A stretch of 27,444 bases of DNA from DAOPZJ01 sp964587625 (GCA_964587625.1 CAZPLU010000033.1:1-27444), one strand, 5' to 3'. Positions 13,679 to 22,077 are shown, numbered from the stretch's first letter. A program made the numbers and translations. Notes: generated by a model not told the origin, from the letters alone.

Positions 13679-14036
13679 GTGTTTTCCTCCTTGTTATTCG
13701 CATTTCAGGATTTGCGGCGAAATGCGGTGTAAACCGGATCACACAGGGAGTGTTGACTGTGTAAAACCGGAATATGCGGTCGTTTCTTACCGTTGGTTCG
13801 GCTTGACTGCATCGCTTCGAGGGAATATAATAAATAAGGAATATTCCTTTTGACCCGTGGCGCGTCCGTTTTGGTGAAGGCGACCACGGGTGGTTATCTT
13901 AACATGAAAAAGCGATTATTTCAATGGGATGTCGATTTTTTTGGACATATGATACAAAACATACTTAAATTAATTGTGGAATGTGTACATGAAATACCAA
14001 TTATAGTCCCAAAATCTGAAAAAATGGGAGATTGTC
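13679..14036. other. Divergent intergenic region upstream of the G5/3D and ASKHA genes
   Basis: It contains a short inverted repeat, ACACAG (13741-13746) with CTGTGT (13757-13762), and a direct repeat of TGTAAA followed by CCGGA near 13729 and 13760. Either could bind a regulator of the G5/3D gene. The right half (from about 13895) turns AT-rich and includes a possible 46-codon frame. TTGGAC (13941-13946) with TTAAAT (13965-13970), spacing 18, is a weak plus-strand promoter candidate. Confidence 0.5.
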
Positions 14037-14044
14037 GTGTTTAA
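13904..14044 (+). CDS. Possible small AT-rich protein overlapping the ASKHA gene start
   Basis: A 46-codon frame begins with ATG at 13904, nine bases after GGTGG, and ends at 14044. This is eight bases past the GTG start of the next gene, an arrangement typical of translational coupling. The product (begins MKKRLFQWDVDFFGHM; contains LKLIVECVHEIPIIV) has one short amphipathic or hydrophobic stretch and is not recognised. Base composition is much more AT-rich than neighbours, and a promoter candidate lies inside it, so it may be chance. Confidence 0.25.
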   Translation: MKKRLFQWDVDFFGHMIQNILKLIVECVHEIPIIVPKSEKMGDCRV

Positions 14045-15623
14045 AAAAGTTGAGATTAAAGTTACGCAGGATATGAAAGGTTTCAATTATGAGGGCGCGA
14101 ACGTTACAAAACCGGTGATTGCTCTGCTGCGGGACCGCGGTATTTCGATCGATGCGCCTTGCAACGGGCTCGGCCGCTGCGGAAAGTGCAGAGTGCGGGC
14201 GGGCGGAGATCTAACACCGCCGAATCAGGCGGAGATCAAGGCGCTCGGCGAGGCGATTTCACAGGGCTGGCGGCTGGCCTGTCAGGCGGCGGCGTTCGGC
14301 GATTTTTGGGTCGAGCCGCCTCAAAGAGGCAAGGCGAGCGTCGCCACGGAGGGGCTTACAACCGCATATGAGGTTGCGCCGCCGGTCGATCTTGCAAAGA
14401 CGGGATTGCCCGCCTACGGGCTCGCGGTCGACATCGGAACGACCACGGTCGCCGCCTATTTATTGGATTTAAGGGACGGCGCACGGCTCGCAACGCTGGG
14501 AGAACTGAATGCCCAGCGCACTTTCGGCGCCGATGTGATCTCGCGTATCACCGCTTGCGGCGAGGGTCATCTCGAAAAGCTGCAAAGCGCCATCATCGAC
14601 CAGCTCAACGGGATGGCGGCAAAACTCTGTCCGGATACGACGCGCATCTTTTACGCGGCGCTCTGCGGAAACCCGACGATGCAGCACATTTTGCACGGGA
14701 TGGATCCCGAAAAGCTGGCGGTCGCGCCGTTCATTCCGACTTCGCTGTTCGGGTTTTCGATTCCGGCGAGCGCGCTCGGGCTGGATGTGAACGAGACGGC
14801 GCGGGTCTATACGCTGCCGGCGATTTCCGCCTACATCGGCGGCGACATCACGGCCGACGTGCTCTCATGCGGCATGCACGACGACGACAACATCACGTTG
14901 TTGGTCGATATCGGCACCAACGGGGAGATGGCGCTCGGCAGCAAGAACGGCATTTATTATTGCTCGACGGCGGCGGGGCCGGCATTTGAGGGCGCCGCCA
15001 TCGAAGACGGAATGGGCGGCATCGAGGGCGCGATTTCAAAAGTGATAGCCGGTGAGAACGGCATTGAATTCGAAGTCATCGGCGGCCGAAAACCGATCGG
15101 CATCTGCGGTTCGGGCATCATCGACGCGGTGGCCGTGATGCTTGAAATCGGCGCGATGGACGAGACCGGACGGCTGGTCGATCCCGGCGAGCTGGCGGAA
15201 GAATATCGCGATCGGCTTGACGGTGACGCGAAAAAATTCATCATCGATCCGGTCAGCCGCATAGGGCTGACGGATAAGGATCTGCGCCAGGTACAACTTG
15301 CCAAGTCGGCCATCGCCGCCGGTATCGACACGCTGATGCACAATGCCGGCGTCGGATTCGACAGGATTTCGGCGGTCTGGCTGGCCGGGGGTTTCGGAGC
15401 GCATATCGATCGGGACAGCGCCTGCGCCATCGGACTGCTGCCCAAGCAACTGAAAGAAAAAATCCGCCCGGTCGGAAACAGCGCCGGTGAGGGCGCGATC
15501 AGAGCCGTTTTGGACAAAAACGCCAAAGCGCTGCTCGCCGAAATCGGCAACGGCGCCATGTACATAGAGCTCTCGGGCGATTCTTATTTCATGGACAGTT
15601 ATGTCGAGAATATGTTTTTTTGA
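14037..15623 (+). CDS. Ferredoxin-ASKHA protein (DUF4445 / reductive activator of corrinoid enzymes-like)
   Basis: The 528-residue protein joins an N-terminal 2Fe-2S ferredoxin domain (Cys42, Cys48, Cys51, Cys82) to an ASKHA ATPase core. The core has phosphate-binding motifs DIGTTT (132-137) and DIGTNGE (291-297), plus FGADVISRI, CGNPTMQHI, YIGGDI and LAGGFGAH. This is the architecture of RamA/RACE proteins, which use ATP to drive reductive reactivation of the cobalt centre in corrinoid methyltransferases. No corrinoid protein or methyltransferase gene is adjacent, so its client is elsewhere or of another kind. The GTG start at 14037 has GGGAG six bases upstream. A sigA promoter for proB follows, so it appears to be transcribed separately from the proline genes. 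Confidence 0.85.
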   Translation: MFKKVEIKVTQDMKGFNYEGANVTKPVIALLRDRGISIDAPCNGLGRCGKCRVRAGGDLTPPNQAEIKALGEAISQGWRLACQAAAFGDFWVEPPQRGKASVATEGLTTAYEVAPPVDLAKTGLPAYGLAVDIGTTTVAAYLLDLRDGARLATLGELNAQRTFGADVISRITACGEGHLEKLQSAIIDQLNGMAAKLCPDTTRIFYAALCGNPTMQHILHGMDPEKLAVAPFIPTSLFGFSIPASALGLDVNETARVYTLPAISAYIGGDITADVLSCGMHDDDNITLLVDIGTNGEMALGSKNGIYYCSTAAGPAFEGAAIEDGMGGIEGAISKVIAGENGIEFEVIGGRKPIGICGSGIIDAVAVMLEIGAMDETGRLVDPGELAEEYRDRLDGDAKKFIIDPVSRIGLTDKDLRQVQLAKSAIAAGIDTLMHNAGVGFDRISAVWLAGGFGAHIDRDSACAIGLLPKQLKEKIRPVGNSAGEGAIRAVLDKNAKALLAEIGNGAMYIELSGDSYFMDSYVENMFF

Positions 15624-15639
15624 AAAAAGCGCGCGTTTT

Positions 15640-15668
15640 TTGACATTGATAAGAGAATATCGTATTAT
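15640..15668 (+). promoter_or_regulatory. SigA-type promoter for proB
   Basis: A consensus TTGACA (15640-15645) and TATTAT (15663-15668) with a 17-base spacer lie between the ASKHA stop and proB. It begins 17 bases after the upstream stop, so the proline operon has its own promoter. Confidence 0.85.
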
Positions 15669-15701
15669 GATATAAAGAATTTTTCGGGAAGGATGGACGT
15701 T

Positions 15702-16490
15702 ATGCGCAATCCGATGACATTTGTCATCAAGGTGGGAACTTCCACGCTCACGCACGAGGGCGGTTCGCTGAATCTTCGTCGGGTGCGCGAAATTGTGGAT
15801 GTGTTGGCGGATATCCGCAACATGGGGCACAAAACGGTGCTGGTCACCTCCGGCTCAATCGCCGTCGGCGTCAACCGTCTCGGACTTTGCGAGCGGCCCT
15901 CCGATCTGCCCGGCAAACAGGCGACGGCCGCGGTGGGCCAGTGCGAGTTGATGAACATCTACGCGCGGCTGTTCGCCGAATACGGTTATACGGTGGCTCA
16001 GATCCTGCTGACGCTCGACGTCATCGAGCACGAGACCCGTAAAAAAAACGCCGTGAACACCTTTGCGCGGCTGCTTGAGATGGGCGTGCTCCCGATCGTC
16101 AACGAAAACGACTCGATTTCGACCTATGAGATTGAGCATCTGAACAGTTTCGGGGAAAACGACACGCTCGCGGCGGTCGTCGCGCGCCTCGCAAAAGCCG
16201 ACCGGCTGGTGCTGCTCTCGGACATCGACGGGCTGTATGACGCCGATCCCCGCACGGATCCGAACGCAAAACTGATCCCGGTCGTACATAAAATCGACGG
16301 AGATCTCGAAAAAGCGGCGGGCGGCGCGGGAACGACGCTCGGGAGCGGCGGGATGCTCACCAAGCTGACGGCGGCGATTATCGCCATGCAGGGGAAAATC
16401 CCGATGAACATCATCAACGGCAACAAACCATCACTTTTATATGATATTCTTGCGGGCAAGAACCCGGGGACGGAATTTCTCTGCGACTGA
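15702..16490 (+). CDS. proB: Glutamate 5-kinase, without PUA domain
   Basis: ProB phosphorylates glutamate with ATP, the first step of proline synthesis. The amino-acid kinase fold is clear: FVIKVGTSTL near the start, VTSGSIAVG, NENDSI and FGENDTLAA for substrate and nucleotide binding, LLSDIDGLYDADP, and GSGGMLTKL near the C-terminus. The 262 residues end with the kinase domain. The C-terminal PUA domain of the E. coli enzyme (367 residues) is absent, a known variant that keeps activity. The ATG at 15702 lies eight bases after GGGAAGGA; the ATG at 15693 overlaps that site and is too close. It heads an apparent operon with proA. Confidence 0.93.
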   Translation: MRNPMTFVIKVGTSTLTHEGGSLNLRRVREIVDVLADIRNMGHKTVLVTSGSIAVGVNRLGLCERPSDLPGKQATAAVGQCELMNIYARLFAEYGYTVAQILLTLDVIEHETRKKNAVNTFARLLEMGVLPIVNENDSISTYEIEHLNSFGENDTLAAVVARLAKADRLVLLSDIDGLYDADPRTDPNAKLIPVVHKIDGDLEKAAGGAGTTLGSGGMLTKLTAAIIAMQGKIPMNIINGNKPSLLYDILAGKNPGTEFLCD

Positions 16491-16556
16491 ACGCGGTCGC
16501 CCAATATATGATTTCCCCGTGTCCGCCCGGATCGGGTAAAAGGAGTTCAGCGGAAG

Positions 16557-17267
16557 ATGAAAAAGGTTATCCATGGGATCGCCGCCTACGGCCCGACCGC
16601 ATTGAGCGGAGTGATCGCGCTGTTTTTATTCGGCTGGCTGTTCGGCCGGATCTTCATTCCCTATAACGGCTATGTCTGGTGCGGCGTCACCGCCGGGGTC
16701 ATTGCGCTGGTCTGCGTGTGCGCCGGATTGGATTATCGGGGGAAAGCGCTTTCTAAAGCACAGGAGACGGGGCTGTTGGTTTTTGCCTGCGCCAATTCGG
16801 CATGGTGGATTTATGTCTGGTCCTGCGTCGAGCACACCCTGATTCTGCCGTTTGCCGTCGTCTGCGTCGCATGGACGCTTTATCAGGCCTACAAACTGTG
16901 CGAAGACACCGTAAAGCGCTCACTGGGCCTGATGGTCGGCGCCATGCTGGCGCTCGTCACCCTGATCATCGTCATCGTTCCCGTCTTGACGCCGATGGCG
17001 CGAATCAAAGACAGGTTCAGCGTATATAATGATCGGGCGGAAGTGGCGAAGGTGATTGTCATCCGCGACGCCGGGAATGTCTATGATATCTCGATCACCG
17101 CCAAAAAAACCGGCGTCAATCTGGCGCTCGGGCGGTTTGAAAACACCGATGAAGTCAATGTCCTGTATCGGATTGTCGATGTCGGGGATTATCAAAAACC
17201 GGAGGTCGTCTGGCAGGGCGCGGATTTATATGTCGACGGGGCGCATACGGAGATCTATTGGGAATGA
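16557..17267 (+). CDS. Unknown five-helix membrane protein between proB and proA
   Basis: I do not recognise this 236-residue protein. It shows about five hydrophobic helices (14-33, 39-57, 71-88, 93-110, 122-145) and then a soluble C-terminal domain (about 150-236) of alternating beta-like segments with VIVIRDAGNVYDISI and VLYRIVDVGDY. Cysteines and tryptophans cluster around residues 77-90. An AAGGAG site lies about 12 bases before the ATG at 16557. It is 66 bases after proB and 30 before proA, same strand, no terminator, so it is probably co-transcribed with proline synthesis. A role linked to proline or osmotic stress is possible from position only. Confidence 0.75.
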   Translation: MKKVIHGIAAYGPTALSGVIALFLFGWLFGRIFIPYNGYVWCGVTAGVIALVCVCAGLDYRGKALSKAQETGLLVFACANSAWWIYVWSCVEHTLILPFAVVCVAWTLYQAYKLCEDTVKRSLGLMVGAMLALVTLIIVIVPVLTPMARIKDRFSVYNDRAEVAKVIVIRDAGNVYDISITAKKTGVNLALGRFENTDEVNVLYRIVDVGDYQKPEVVWQGADLYVDGAHTEIYWE

Positions 17268-17297
17268 GGGCGTATCGGTTTTGCGAAGGGGGCTCAT

Positions 17298-18551
17298 ATG
17301 GCGTTTCAACTTGAACAAATGTGCATCGCGGCCAAGGCCGCGTCCGAACGGCTGGCGGTACTCGGCGGCGGCGAAAAAAACCGCGCGCTGGCGGCGATGC
17401 GCGCCCACCTTGATCGAAATCGGGCTGGCATCCTGTCAGAGAACGCCAAAGACGTCGGGGATGCGAAAAAAAGCGGCATGAGCAGTTCGCTGCTCGACCG
17501 GCTGACGCTGACCGAGAGGCGTATCGACGACATCTGCAAGGGGATCGACGAGTTGATTTTGATGCCCGATCCGGTCGGGATTGTCAAGGGCGGACATGTG
17601 GCGGAAAACGGATTGAGAATCACCAAGGTCAGCGTGCCGATCGGTGTGATCGGCGTGATTTTCGAAGCGCGTCCGAATGTCAGCGCCGATGTGGCGGCGC
17701 TGTGCCTCAAATCCGGAAACGCCTGTATTTTGCGCGGCGGGAAAGAAGCCCTGCGCAGCAACACGGCGTTGGTCGATACGATGCGCAAGGCGCTTGAGGA
17801 ACTCGGACTGGATCAAAACTTCATCAATCTGATCCCGACAGCCGACCGCGCGGTCGCCGATGAATTTTTAAAACAGGACAGCTATTTGGACTGCATGATT
17901 CCGCGCGGCGGGGCGGGGTTGATCCAAGCCGTGCGTAAAACCGCCACGATGCCGGTCATCGAGACAGGCGCGGGTATTTGCAGCGTGTATATCGACAAGG
18001 CCGCCGACCTCGAAACGGCCGTGAGCATCACCGAAAACGCCAAGACCTCGCGCCCCTCGGTCTGCAACGCGGCGGAGATTTTGCTGTGCCACCGGGAGAT
18101 TGCGAAAACGGCGCTGCCGGCGATTCAAACGGCGTTTGACAGGTACGGCGTTCAGCTGCGCTGCTGCGCCGAATCGCATGCGATTTTAAAGGGCGAAAAC
18201 GCGGTTTTGGCCGAGCCGGAGGACTTTGACACCGAGTTCGGCGAACTGATCATGGCGGTGAAAATCGTCGGCTCGATCGACGAGGCGATCGCCCACATTG
18301 CGGCGCATGACACGCGACACAGCGAGGCCATCGTCACCCGCGATCTCGCGGCGGCGCAGGCGTTTTTGACCCGCGTCGACGCGGCGGCGGTCTATGTCAA
18401 TGCCTCGACCCGCTTCACAGACGGCGGCTGTTTCGGACTCGGCGCCGAGATCGGCATTTCGACCCAAAAACTGCATGCGCGCGGGCCGATGGGGCTCGCC
18501 GACCTCACGAGTTATAAATACACCGTCGTCGGCGACGGGCAAATTCGATAG
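17298..18551 (+). CDS. proA: Gamma-glutamyl phosphate reductase
   Basis: ProA reduces gamma-glutamyl phosphate with NADPH to glutamate semialdehyde, which cyclises toward proline; it works with ProB. The 417 residues match the family's usual length. Seen are VSVPIGVIGVIFEARPNV (111-128), the glycine-rich LRGGKEA, the PRGGAGLI loop, and the catalytic Cys256 in SRPSVCNAAE, followed by RFTDGGCFGLGAEIGIST near the C-terminus. A GAAGGGGG site precedes the ATG at 17298. It follows the unknown membrane gene by 30 bases. Confidence 0.96.
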   Translation: MAFQLEQMCIAAKAASERLAVLGGGEKNRALAAMRAHLDRNRAGILSENAKDVGDAKKSGMSSSLLDRLTLTERRIDDICKGIDELILMPDPVGIVKGGHVAENGLRITKVSVPIGVIGVIFEARPNVSADVAALCLKSGNACILRGGKEALRSNTALVDTMRKALEELGLDQNFINLIPTADRAVADEFLKQDSYLDCMIPRGGAGLIQAVRKTATMPVIETGAGICSVYIDKAADLETAVSITENAKTSRPSVCNAAEILLCHREIAKTALPAIQTAFDRYGVQLRCCAESHAILKGENAVLAEPEDFDTEFGELIMAVKIVGSIDEAIAHIAAHDTRHSEAIVTRDLAAAQAFLTRVDAAAVYVNASTRFTDGGCFGLGAEIGISTQKLHARGPMGLADLTSYKYTVVGDGQIR

Positions 18552-18570
18552 ACAGGGCAGGTGTGATGCG

Positions 18571-19302
18571 ATGAGCGAACAGGTAAAATCGGCGGCAAAG
18601 CCGCGGAAAAGGTATGCCGCGCCGCTCGGATTGTTTGTGATTGTTTTGACGTTGATCGGTTTTGTCACGCTGATTGTCGTCGGGACGAAATTGTTTTTCG
18701 CTTTGACCGATGACACGGCACAGCGCGAAAAATACGCCGCGATGGTGGATCCGATCGTCATGCTCGACCCGCCGAATTTCGCCGAGCCGGGGAAACTCAG
18801 CGACGCTGTCGTTTTGCAATCCTCGATTTGGTCGACGGTGTTCAGCGGCGACATCACGCGGTTTTCAACCGACGAATACGGACAGATTTTGATCCCCGTG
18901 GCCGACCTTGACGCCGTCAGCAAGCGTCTTTACGGCCCGAATGTGACAATCCCCCGCCGCAGCATGACCGTGGACGGCGGTGAAATCGACCCCGAGATGG
19001 AGGAGGGCACGGTCATCTTCGAATACCGGACCGACGTCGACTCTTTTGTCGTGCCGATCCTGGGCGAGTTCGGCGAATATACCGCCCGCGTCGAGAGCAT
19101 CCGGCGCAGAGGCGATGAGATGTATCTGACGGTCGGTTACTATCCGAAAAGCAGCTCCTGGTATGACGAATTCACCGATCAAAAAAGCACGGAAGCCGCG
19201 GAAAAGTACAAGGTCTATGTGATGAAAAAGAATCCCGACACCAAGGAATATTACGTTTTTGCGCTGCAAAACGCCGATATTGATACGGTCACTTATAATT
19301 AA
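18571..19302 (+). CDS. Hypothetical single-pass membrane protein
   Basis: The 243-residue product has a basic cytoplasmic N-terminus (KPRKRY), one membrane helix (about 16-43) and a long outward-facing domain rich in acidic residues and beta-like segments (VIFEYRTDVDSFVVPIL, MYLTVGYYPKSSSWYD). No family is recognised. It starts 19 bases after proA and likely ends the proline transcription unit, since a strong rpsO promoter begins three bases after its stop. The ATG at 18571 follows AGGTG; as at ftsE, the bases read ATGCGATGA, giving an overlapping two-codon frame. Confidence 0.75.
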   Translation: MSEQVKSAAKPRKRYAAPLGLFVIVLTLIGFVTLIVVGTKLFFALTDDTAQREKYAAMVDPIVMLDPPNFAEPGKLSDAVVLQSSIWSTVFSGDITRFSTDEYGQILIPVADLDAVSKRLYGPNVTIPRRSMTVDGGEIDPEMEEGTVIFEYRTDVDSFVVPILGEFGEYTARVESIRRRGDEMYLTVGYYPKSSSWYDEFTDQKSTEAAEKYKVYVMKKNPDTKEYYVFALQNADIDTVTYN

Positions 19303-19304
19303 GC

Positions 19305-19333
19305 TTGACAGGGATAGAATATTGTGGTATACT
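19305..19333 (+). promoter_or_regulatory. SigA-type promoter for rpsO, with a short structured leader
   Basis: Perfect TTGACA (19305-19310), a 17-base spacer and TATACT (19328-19333). The leader of about 75 bases can pair ATGGG (19353-19357) with CCCAT (19374-19378), a possible S15 autoregulatory element as found in other Firmicutes. Confidence 0.85.
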
Positions 19334-19414
19334 TTCCACGCCTTTTCGCGGAATGGGGTACAGAAATCACCCGCCCATCCTGCGTGAACGGATAATCTTT
19401 AAAGGTGGTAAAAC

Positions 19415-19681
19415 ATGCTCGACAAAGAGATCAAAGGCGGCATCATCGCCGCGAACGCCCGTGCCGAACACGATACCGGCTCTCCCGAAATTCAGATTGC
19501 GATTTTGACCAAGCGCATCGCCGATCTGACCGAACACTGCAAGATTCATAAAAAGGACGCCCATTCCCGCCGCGGTCTGCTCCAGATGGTCGGAAAACGC
19601 AGAAATCTGCTCAACTACCTGATGAAAAAGGATATCACCAGATACCGCGCGATCATCGAAAAGCTCGAACTCAGAAAGTAA
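19415..19681 (+). CDS. rpsO: 30S ribosomal protein S15
   Basis: The 88 residues are the normal length for S15, which binds the 16S rRNA three-way junction during small-subunit assembly. Characteristic segments include DTGSPEIQIAILTKRI, HKKDAHSRRGLLQMV and KRRNLLNYL. An AAAGGTGG site precedes the ATG. The rpsO-pnp order is shared with B. subtilis and E. coli. A terminator follows 10 bases after the stop, so pnp probably depends partly on its own promoter. Confidence 0.97.
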   Translation: MLDKEIKGGIIAANARAEHDTGSPEIQIAILTKRIADLTEHCKIHKKDAHSRRGLLQMVGKRRNLLNYLMKKDITRYRAIIEKLELRK

Positions 19682-19691
19682 TACAACCACG

Positions 19692-19720
19692 GGGGCAGGC
19701 GGTTTCCGCCTGTCCCTTTT
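19692..19720 (+). terminator. Rho-independent terminator after rpsO
   Basis: GGGGCAGGCGG (19692-19702) pairs with CCGCCTGTCCC (19706-19716), one G-T pair, 3-base loop, then TTTT. Confidence 0.85.
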
Positions 19721-19795
19721 GCGGATTTTCGGGCTTCGGGCCGCCGGGTCGGAATTGCGCGGAAGTCCCCAAAATACGGCAATATCCTGCGGTTG

Positions 19796-19842
19796 TTAGC
19801 AGTGAATCGAGGGCGGAACCGCCGCCTTGGCTTTATTGCTAA
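19796..19842 (+). promoter_or_regulatory. Long structured stem in the rpsO-pnp intergenic region
   Basis: TTAGCAGT (19796-19803) pairs with ATTGCTAA (19835-19842) and encloses an inner stem, GGCGG (19812-19816) with CCGCC (19819-19823). In E. coli a stem in the pnp leader is cut by RNase III and lets PNPase repress itself; this may be the counterpart. Confidence 0.45.
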
Positions 19843-19864
19843 AAGCCGCCGGGATTTGTAATAA
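19836..19864 (+). promoter_or_regulatory. Candidate promoter for pnp
   Basis: TTGCTA (19836-19841), 17-base spacer, TAATAA (19859-19864). It overlaps the right arm of the structured stem, so only read-through RNA from rpsO would carry the full hairpin. Confidence 0.45.
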
Positions 19865-19886
19865 CATTATAAATACGGAGGTTCCC

Positions 19887-22058
19887 ATGAGCGAAATTAA
19901 AACATTTTCAACCGTCTTCTGCGGAAGGCCGTTTTCCGTTGAAATCGGAAAATACGCCTTCTTGTCGGGCGGCGCCTGCATGGTCCGCTACGGCGAGACC
20001 GTCGTTATGGCCAGCGCAACCGCTTCCGCCAAACCGCGCGAGGGGGTGGACTACTTCCCGCTGTCGGTCGATTATGAGGAAAAACTTTATGCCGTCGGGA
20101 AAATCCCCGGCAACTGGCAGCGCCGCGAGGGCAGACCGTCCGAGGCCGCGGTTTTGGCTTCCCGCGTCATCGACCGCCCGCTGCGCCCGCTGTTCCCCAA
20201 AGATATGCGCAACGACTGCGGCGTCGTTTTGACCGTGATGTCGGTCGACCCCGACTGCGCCCCCGAGATCACCGCGATGTTGGGCGCTTCGATCGCCATC
20301 AGCATCTCGGACATCCCCTGGAACGGCCCGATCAGCGGCGTTAGCGCCGGGTATGTCAACGGCCGGGTCGTGTTGAATCCGACTTTCGAAGAACGCGCGG
20401 TCTCCGAGATGGAGGTCACGGTCGCCTCTTCCGCCGACAAAGTCGTGATGATCGAGGCCGGCGCGAATGAAGTCAGCAACGAAGTGATGCTGGAGGGCAT
20501 CCGCCTTGCCGACATCGAAAACAAGCGCATGGTCGAATTTATCAACGGGATCAAAGACGCGGTCGGCAAACCCAAATTCGAGGTCGTCTCACTCGAGCCG
20601 GCGCAGGAACTCTTTGACGCGGTCAAAGACGCCTGCATCGAGGACATCCGTCACGCGTTGGATACCGACGACAAAAATGTGCGCGAGGAGCGCATGAAAC
20701 CGGTTCGGGACGCGATGCACGCGAAATTCGACGAGACCGCCGGAAGCGCCGCCGCAATTGACGAGTGTATTTATAAGATCCAAAAATATGTCGTGCGCCG
20801 CTGGCTGCTCGACGACGGCAAGCGCGTCGACGGCAGGGGTCTCGACGATATGCGCCCGCTGCACGCCGAGGTTGCCATTCTGCCGCGCACCCACGGCTCG
20901 GGCCTGTTCTCGAGAGGTCAGACCCAGTCGCTCACGGTCGCGACATTGGCCCCGATCGGCGAAAAACAATTGCTCGACGGCATTGACGGCGACGAGTCCA
21001 AGCGCTATATGCACCACTACAATATGCCGTCTTATTCGGTCGGCGAGACAAGACCGTCCAGAGGCCCCGGCCGCCGCGAGATCGGCCACGGCGCACTCAG
21101 CGAGCGCGCGTTGCTGCCGGTCCTCCCGTCCGAGGACGACTTCCCCTATACCATCCGTCTGGTCTCCGAAATTTTATCTTCCAACGGCTCGACCTCGCAG
21201 GCCTCGATCTGCGGCTCGACGCTGGCGCTGATGGACGCGGGCGTCCAGATCGCGGCTCCGGTCGCGGGCATCTCCTGCGGTCTGATCACCGAGGGCGACC
21301 GCTGGATGACCATGGTCGACATCCAGGGCGTCGAGGACTTCTTCGGCGACATGGATTTCAAAGTCGCGGGTACCCTCAAGGGCATCACCGCGATCCAGAT
21401 GGACCTCAAAATCGACGGCTTGACCTTCGATATCATCAAAGAGGCGCTTGAAAAAACCCTCAAAGCGCGCGCCTATATCATCAACGACGTCATGCTGAAG
21501 TGCATCGGCAAGCCGCGCGAGCAGCTTTCGCCCTATGCGCCCAAGATGGCAACCGTCAAGATCAACCCCGACAAGATCCGCGAAGTCATCGGCAGCGGCG
21601 GCAAGGTCATCCAGAAGATCTGCGCCGACTGCGACGTCAAGATCGACGTCGAGGACGACGGCAGGGTCGCGATCTTCGGCATCAATCTCGACAACGTCAA
21701 CCGCGCGCTCGAGATCGTCAAGACCATCGCGTTCGACCCGGAGATCGGCGCGATCTACAAGGGCAAGGTCACCCGTCTGATGCAATTCGGCGCGTTCGTC
21801 GAGATCGCCCCGGGCAAAGAGGGTCTGGTGCATATCTCCAAGCTCGATTTCCATCGGGTTGAAAAGGTCGAGGACGTCGTCAACGTGGGCGACGAGGTCG
21901 TGGTCAAGGTCACCGAGATCGACGACCAGGGACGCTTGAATCTGTCCCGCGTCGCCGCCATCGCCGAAATCGAGGGCAGGCCGCTGCCCGAATCGGCTTC
22001 GGCGCCGCGTCCGCCGCGCCGCGACAATGATTTCCACAACCGCGGACCGCGCAGATAG
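19887..22058 (+). CDS. pnp: Polyribonucleotide nucleotidyltransferase (PNPase)
   Basis: PNPase degrades RNA from the 3' end using phosphate. The 723-residue protein shows the standard order: first RNase PH domain (from about 10), helical linker, second RNase PH domain with FSRGQTQSLT and GDMDFKVAGT, KH domain (about 550-610, GSGGK near 568), and S1 domain (about 620-690, GKVTRLMQFGAFVEI). It ends in a basic, disordered tail. The ATG at 19887 follows GGAGG by five bases; an earlier in-frame ATG at 19827 has no good site. A strong terminator follows the stop. Confidence 0.97.
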   Translation: MSEIKTFSTVFCGRPFSVEIGKYAFLSGGACMVRYGETVVMASATASAKPREGVDYFPLSVDYEEKLYAVGKIPGNWQRREGRPSEAAVLASRVIDRPLRPLFPKDMRNDCGVVLTVMSVDPDCAPEITAMLGASIAISISDIPWNGPISGVSAGYVNGRVVLNPTFEERAVSEMEVTVASSADKVVMIEAGANEVSNEVMLEGIRLADIENKRMVEFINGIKDAVGKPKFEVVSLEPAQELFDAVKDACIEDIRHALDTDDKNVREERMKPVRDAMHAKFDETAGSAAAIDECIYKIQKYVVRRWLLDDGKRVDGRGLDDMRPLHAEVAILPRTHGSGLFSRGQTQSLTVATLAPIGEKQLLDGIDGDESKRYMHHYNMPSYSVGETRPSRGPGRREIGHGALSERALLPVLPSEDDFPYTIRLVSEILSSNGSTSQASICGSTLALMDAGVQIAAPVAGISCGLITEGDRWMTMVDIQGVEDFFGDMDFKVAGTLKGITAIQMDLKIDGLTFDIIKEALEKTLKARAYIINDVMLKCIGKPREQLSPYAPKMATVKINPDKIREVIGSGGKVIQKICADCDVKIDVEDDGRVAIFGINLDNVNRALEIVKTIAFDPEIGAIYKGKVTRLMQFGAFVEIAPGKEGLVHISKLDFHRVEKVEDVVNVGDEVVVKVTEIDDQGRLNLSRVAAIAEIEGRPLPESASAPRPPRRDNDFHNRGPRR

Positions 22059-22077
22059 AACACGGTCGGAAGCTTTA

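Noticed and set aside
15693..15701. proB start at ATG 15693
   Set aside because: The ATG touches the GGAAGG ribosome binding site; ATG 15702 has proper spacing.
21313..21363. PNPase lacks the aspartate equivalent to E. coli Asp486 (reads GVED)
   Set aside because: Firmicute PNPases such as that of B. subtilis also differ at this position (GMED, from memory); the downstream GDMDFKVAGT is intact, so this is normal variation.
21174..22037. Long antisense open frame opposite pnp
   Set aside because: Long open frames opposite GC-rich coding sequence are expected. It is rich in Asp, Val and Arg from codon mirroring and has no recognisable domain. The same applies to the frames opposite the CdaR-type regulator, lepA and the G5/3D gene.
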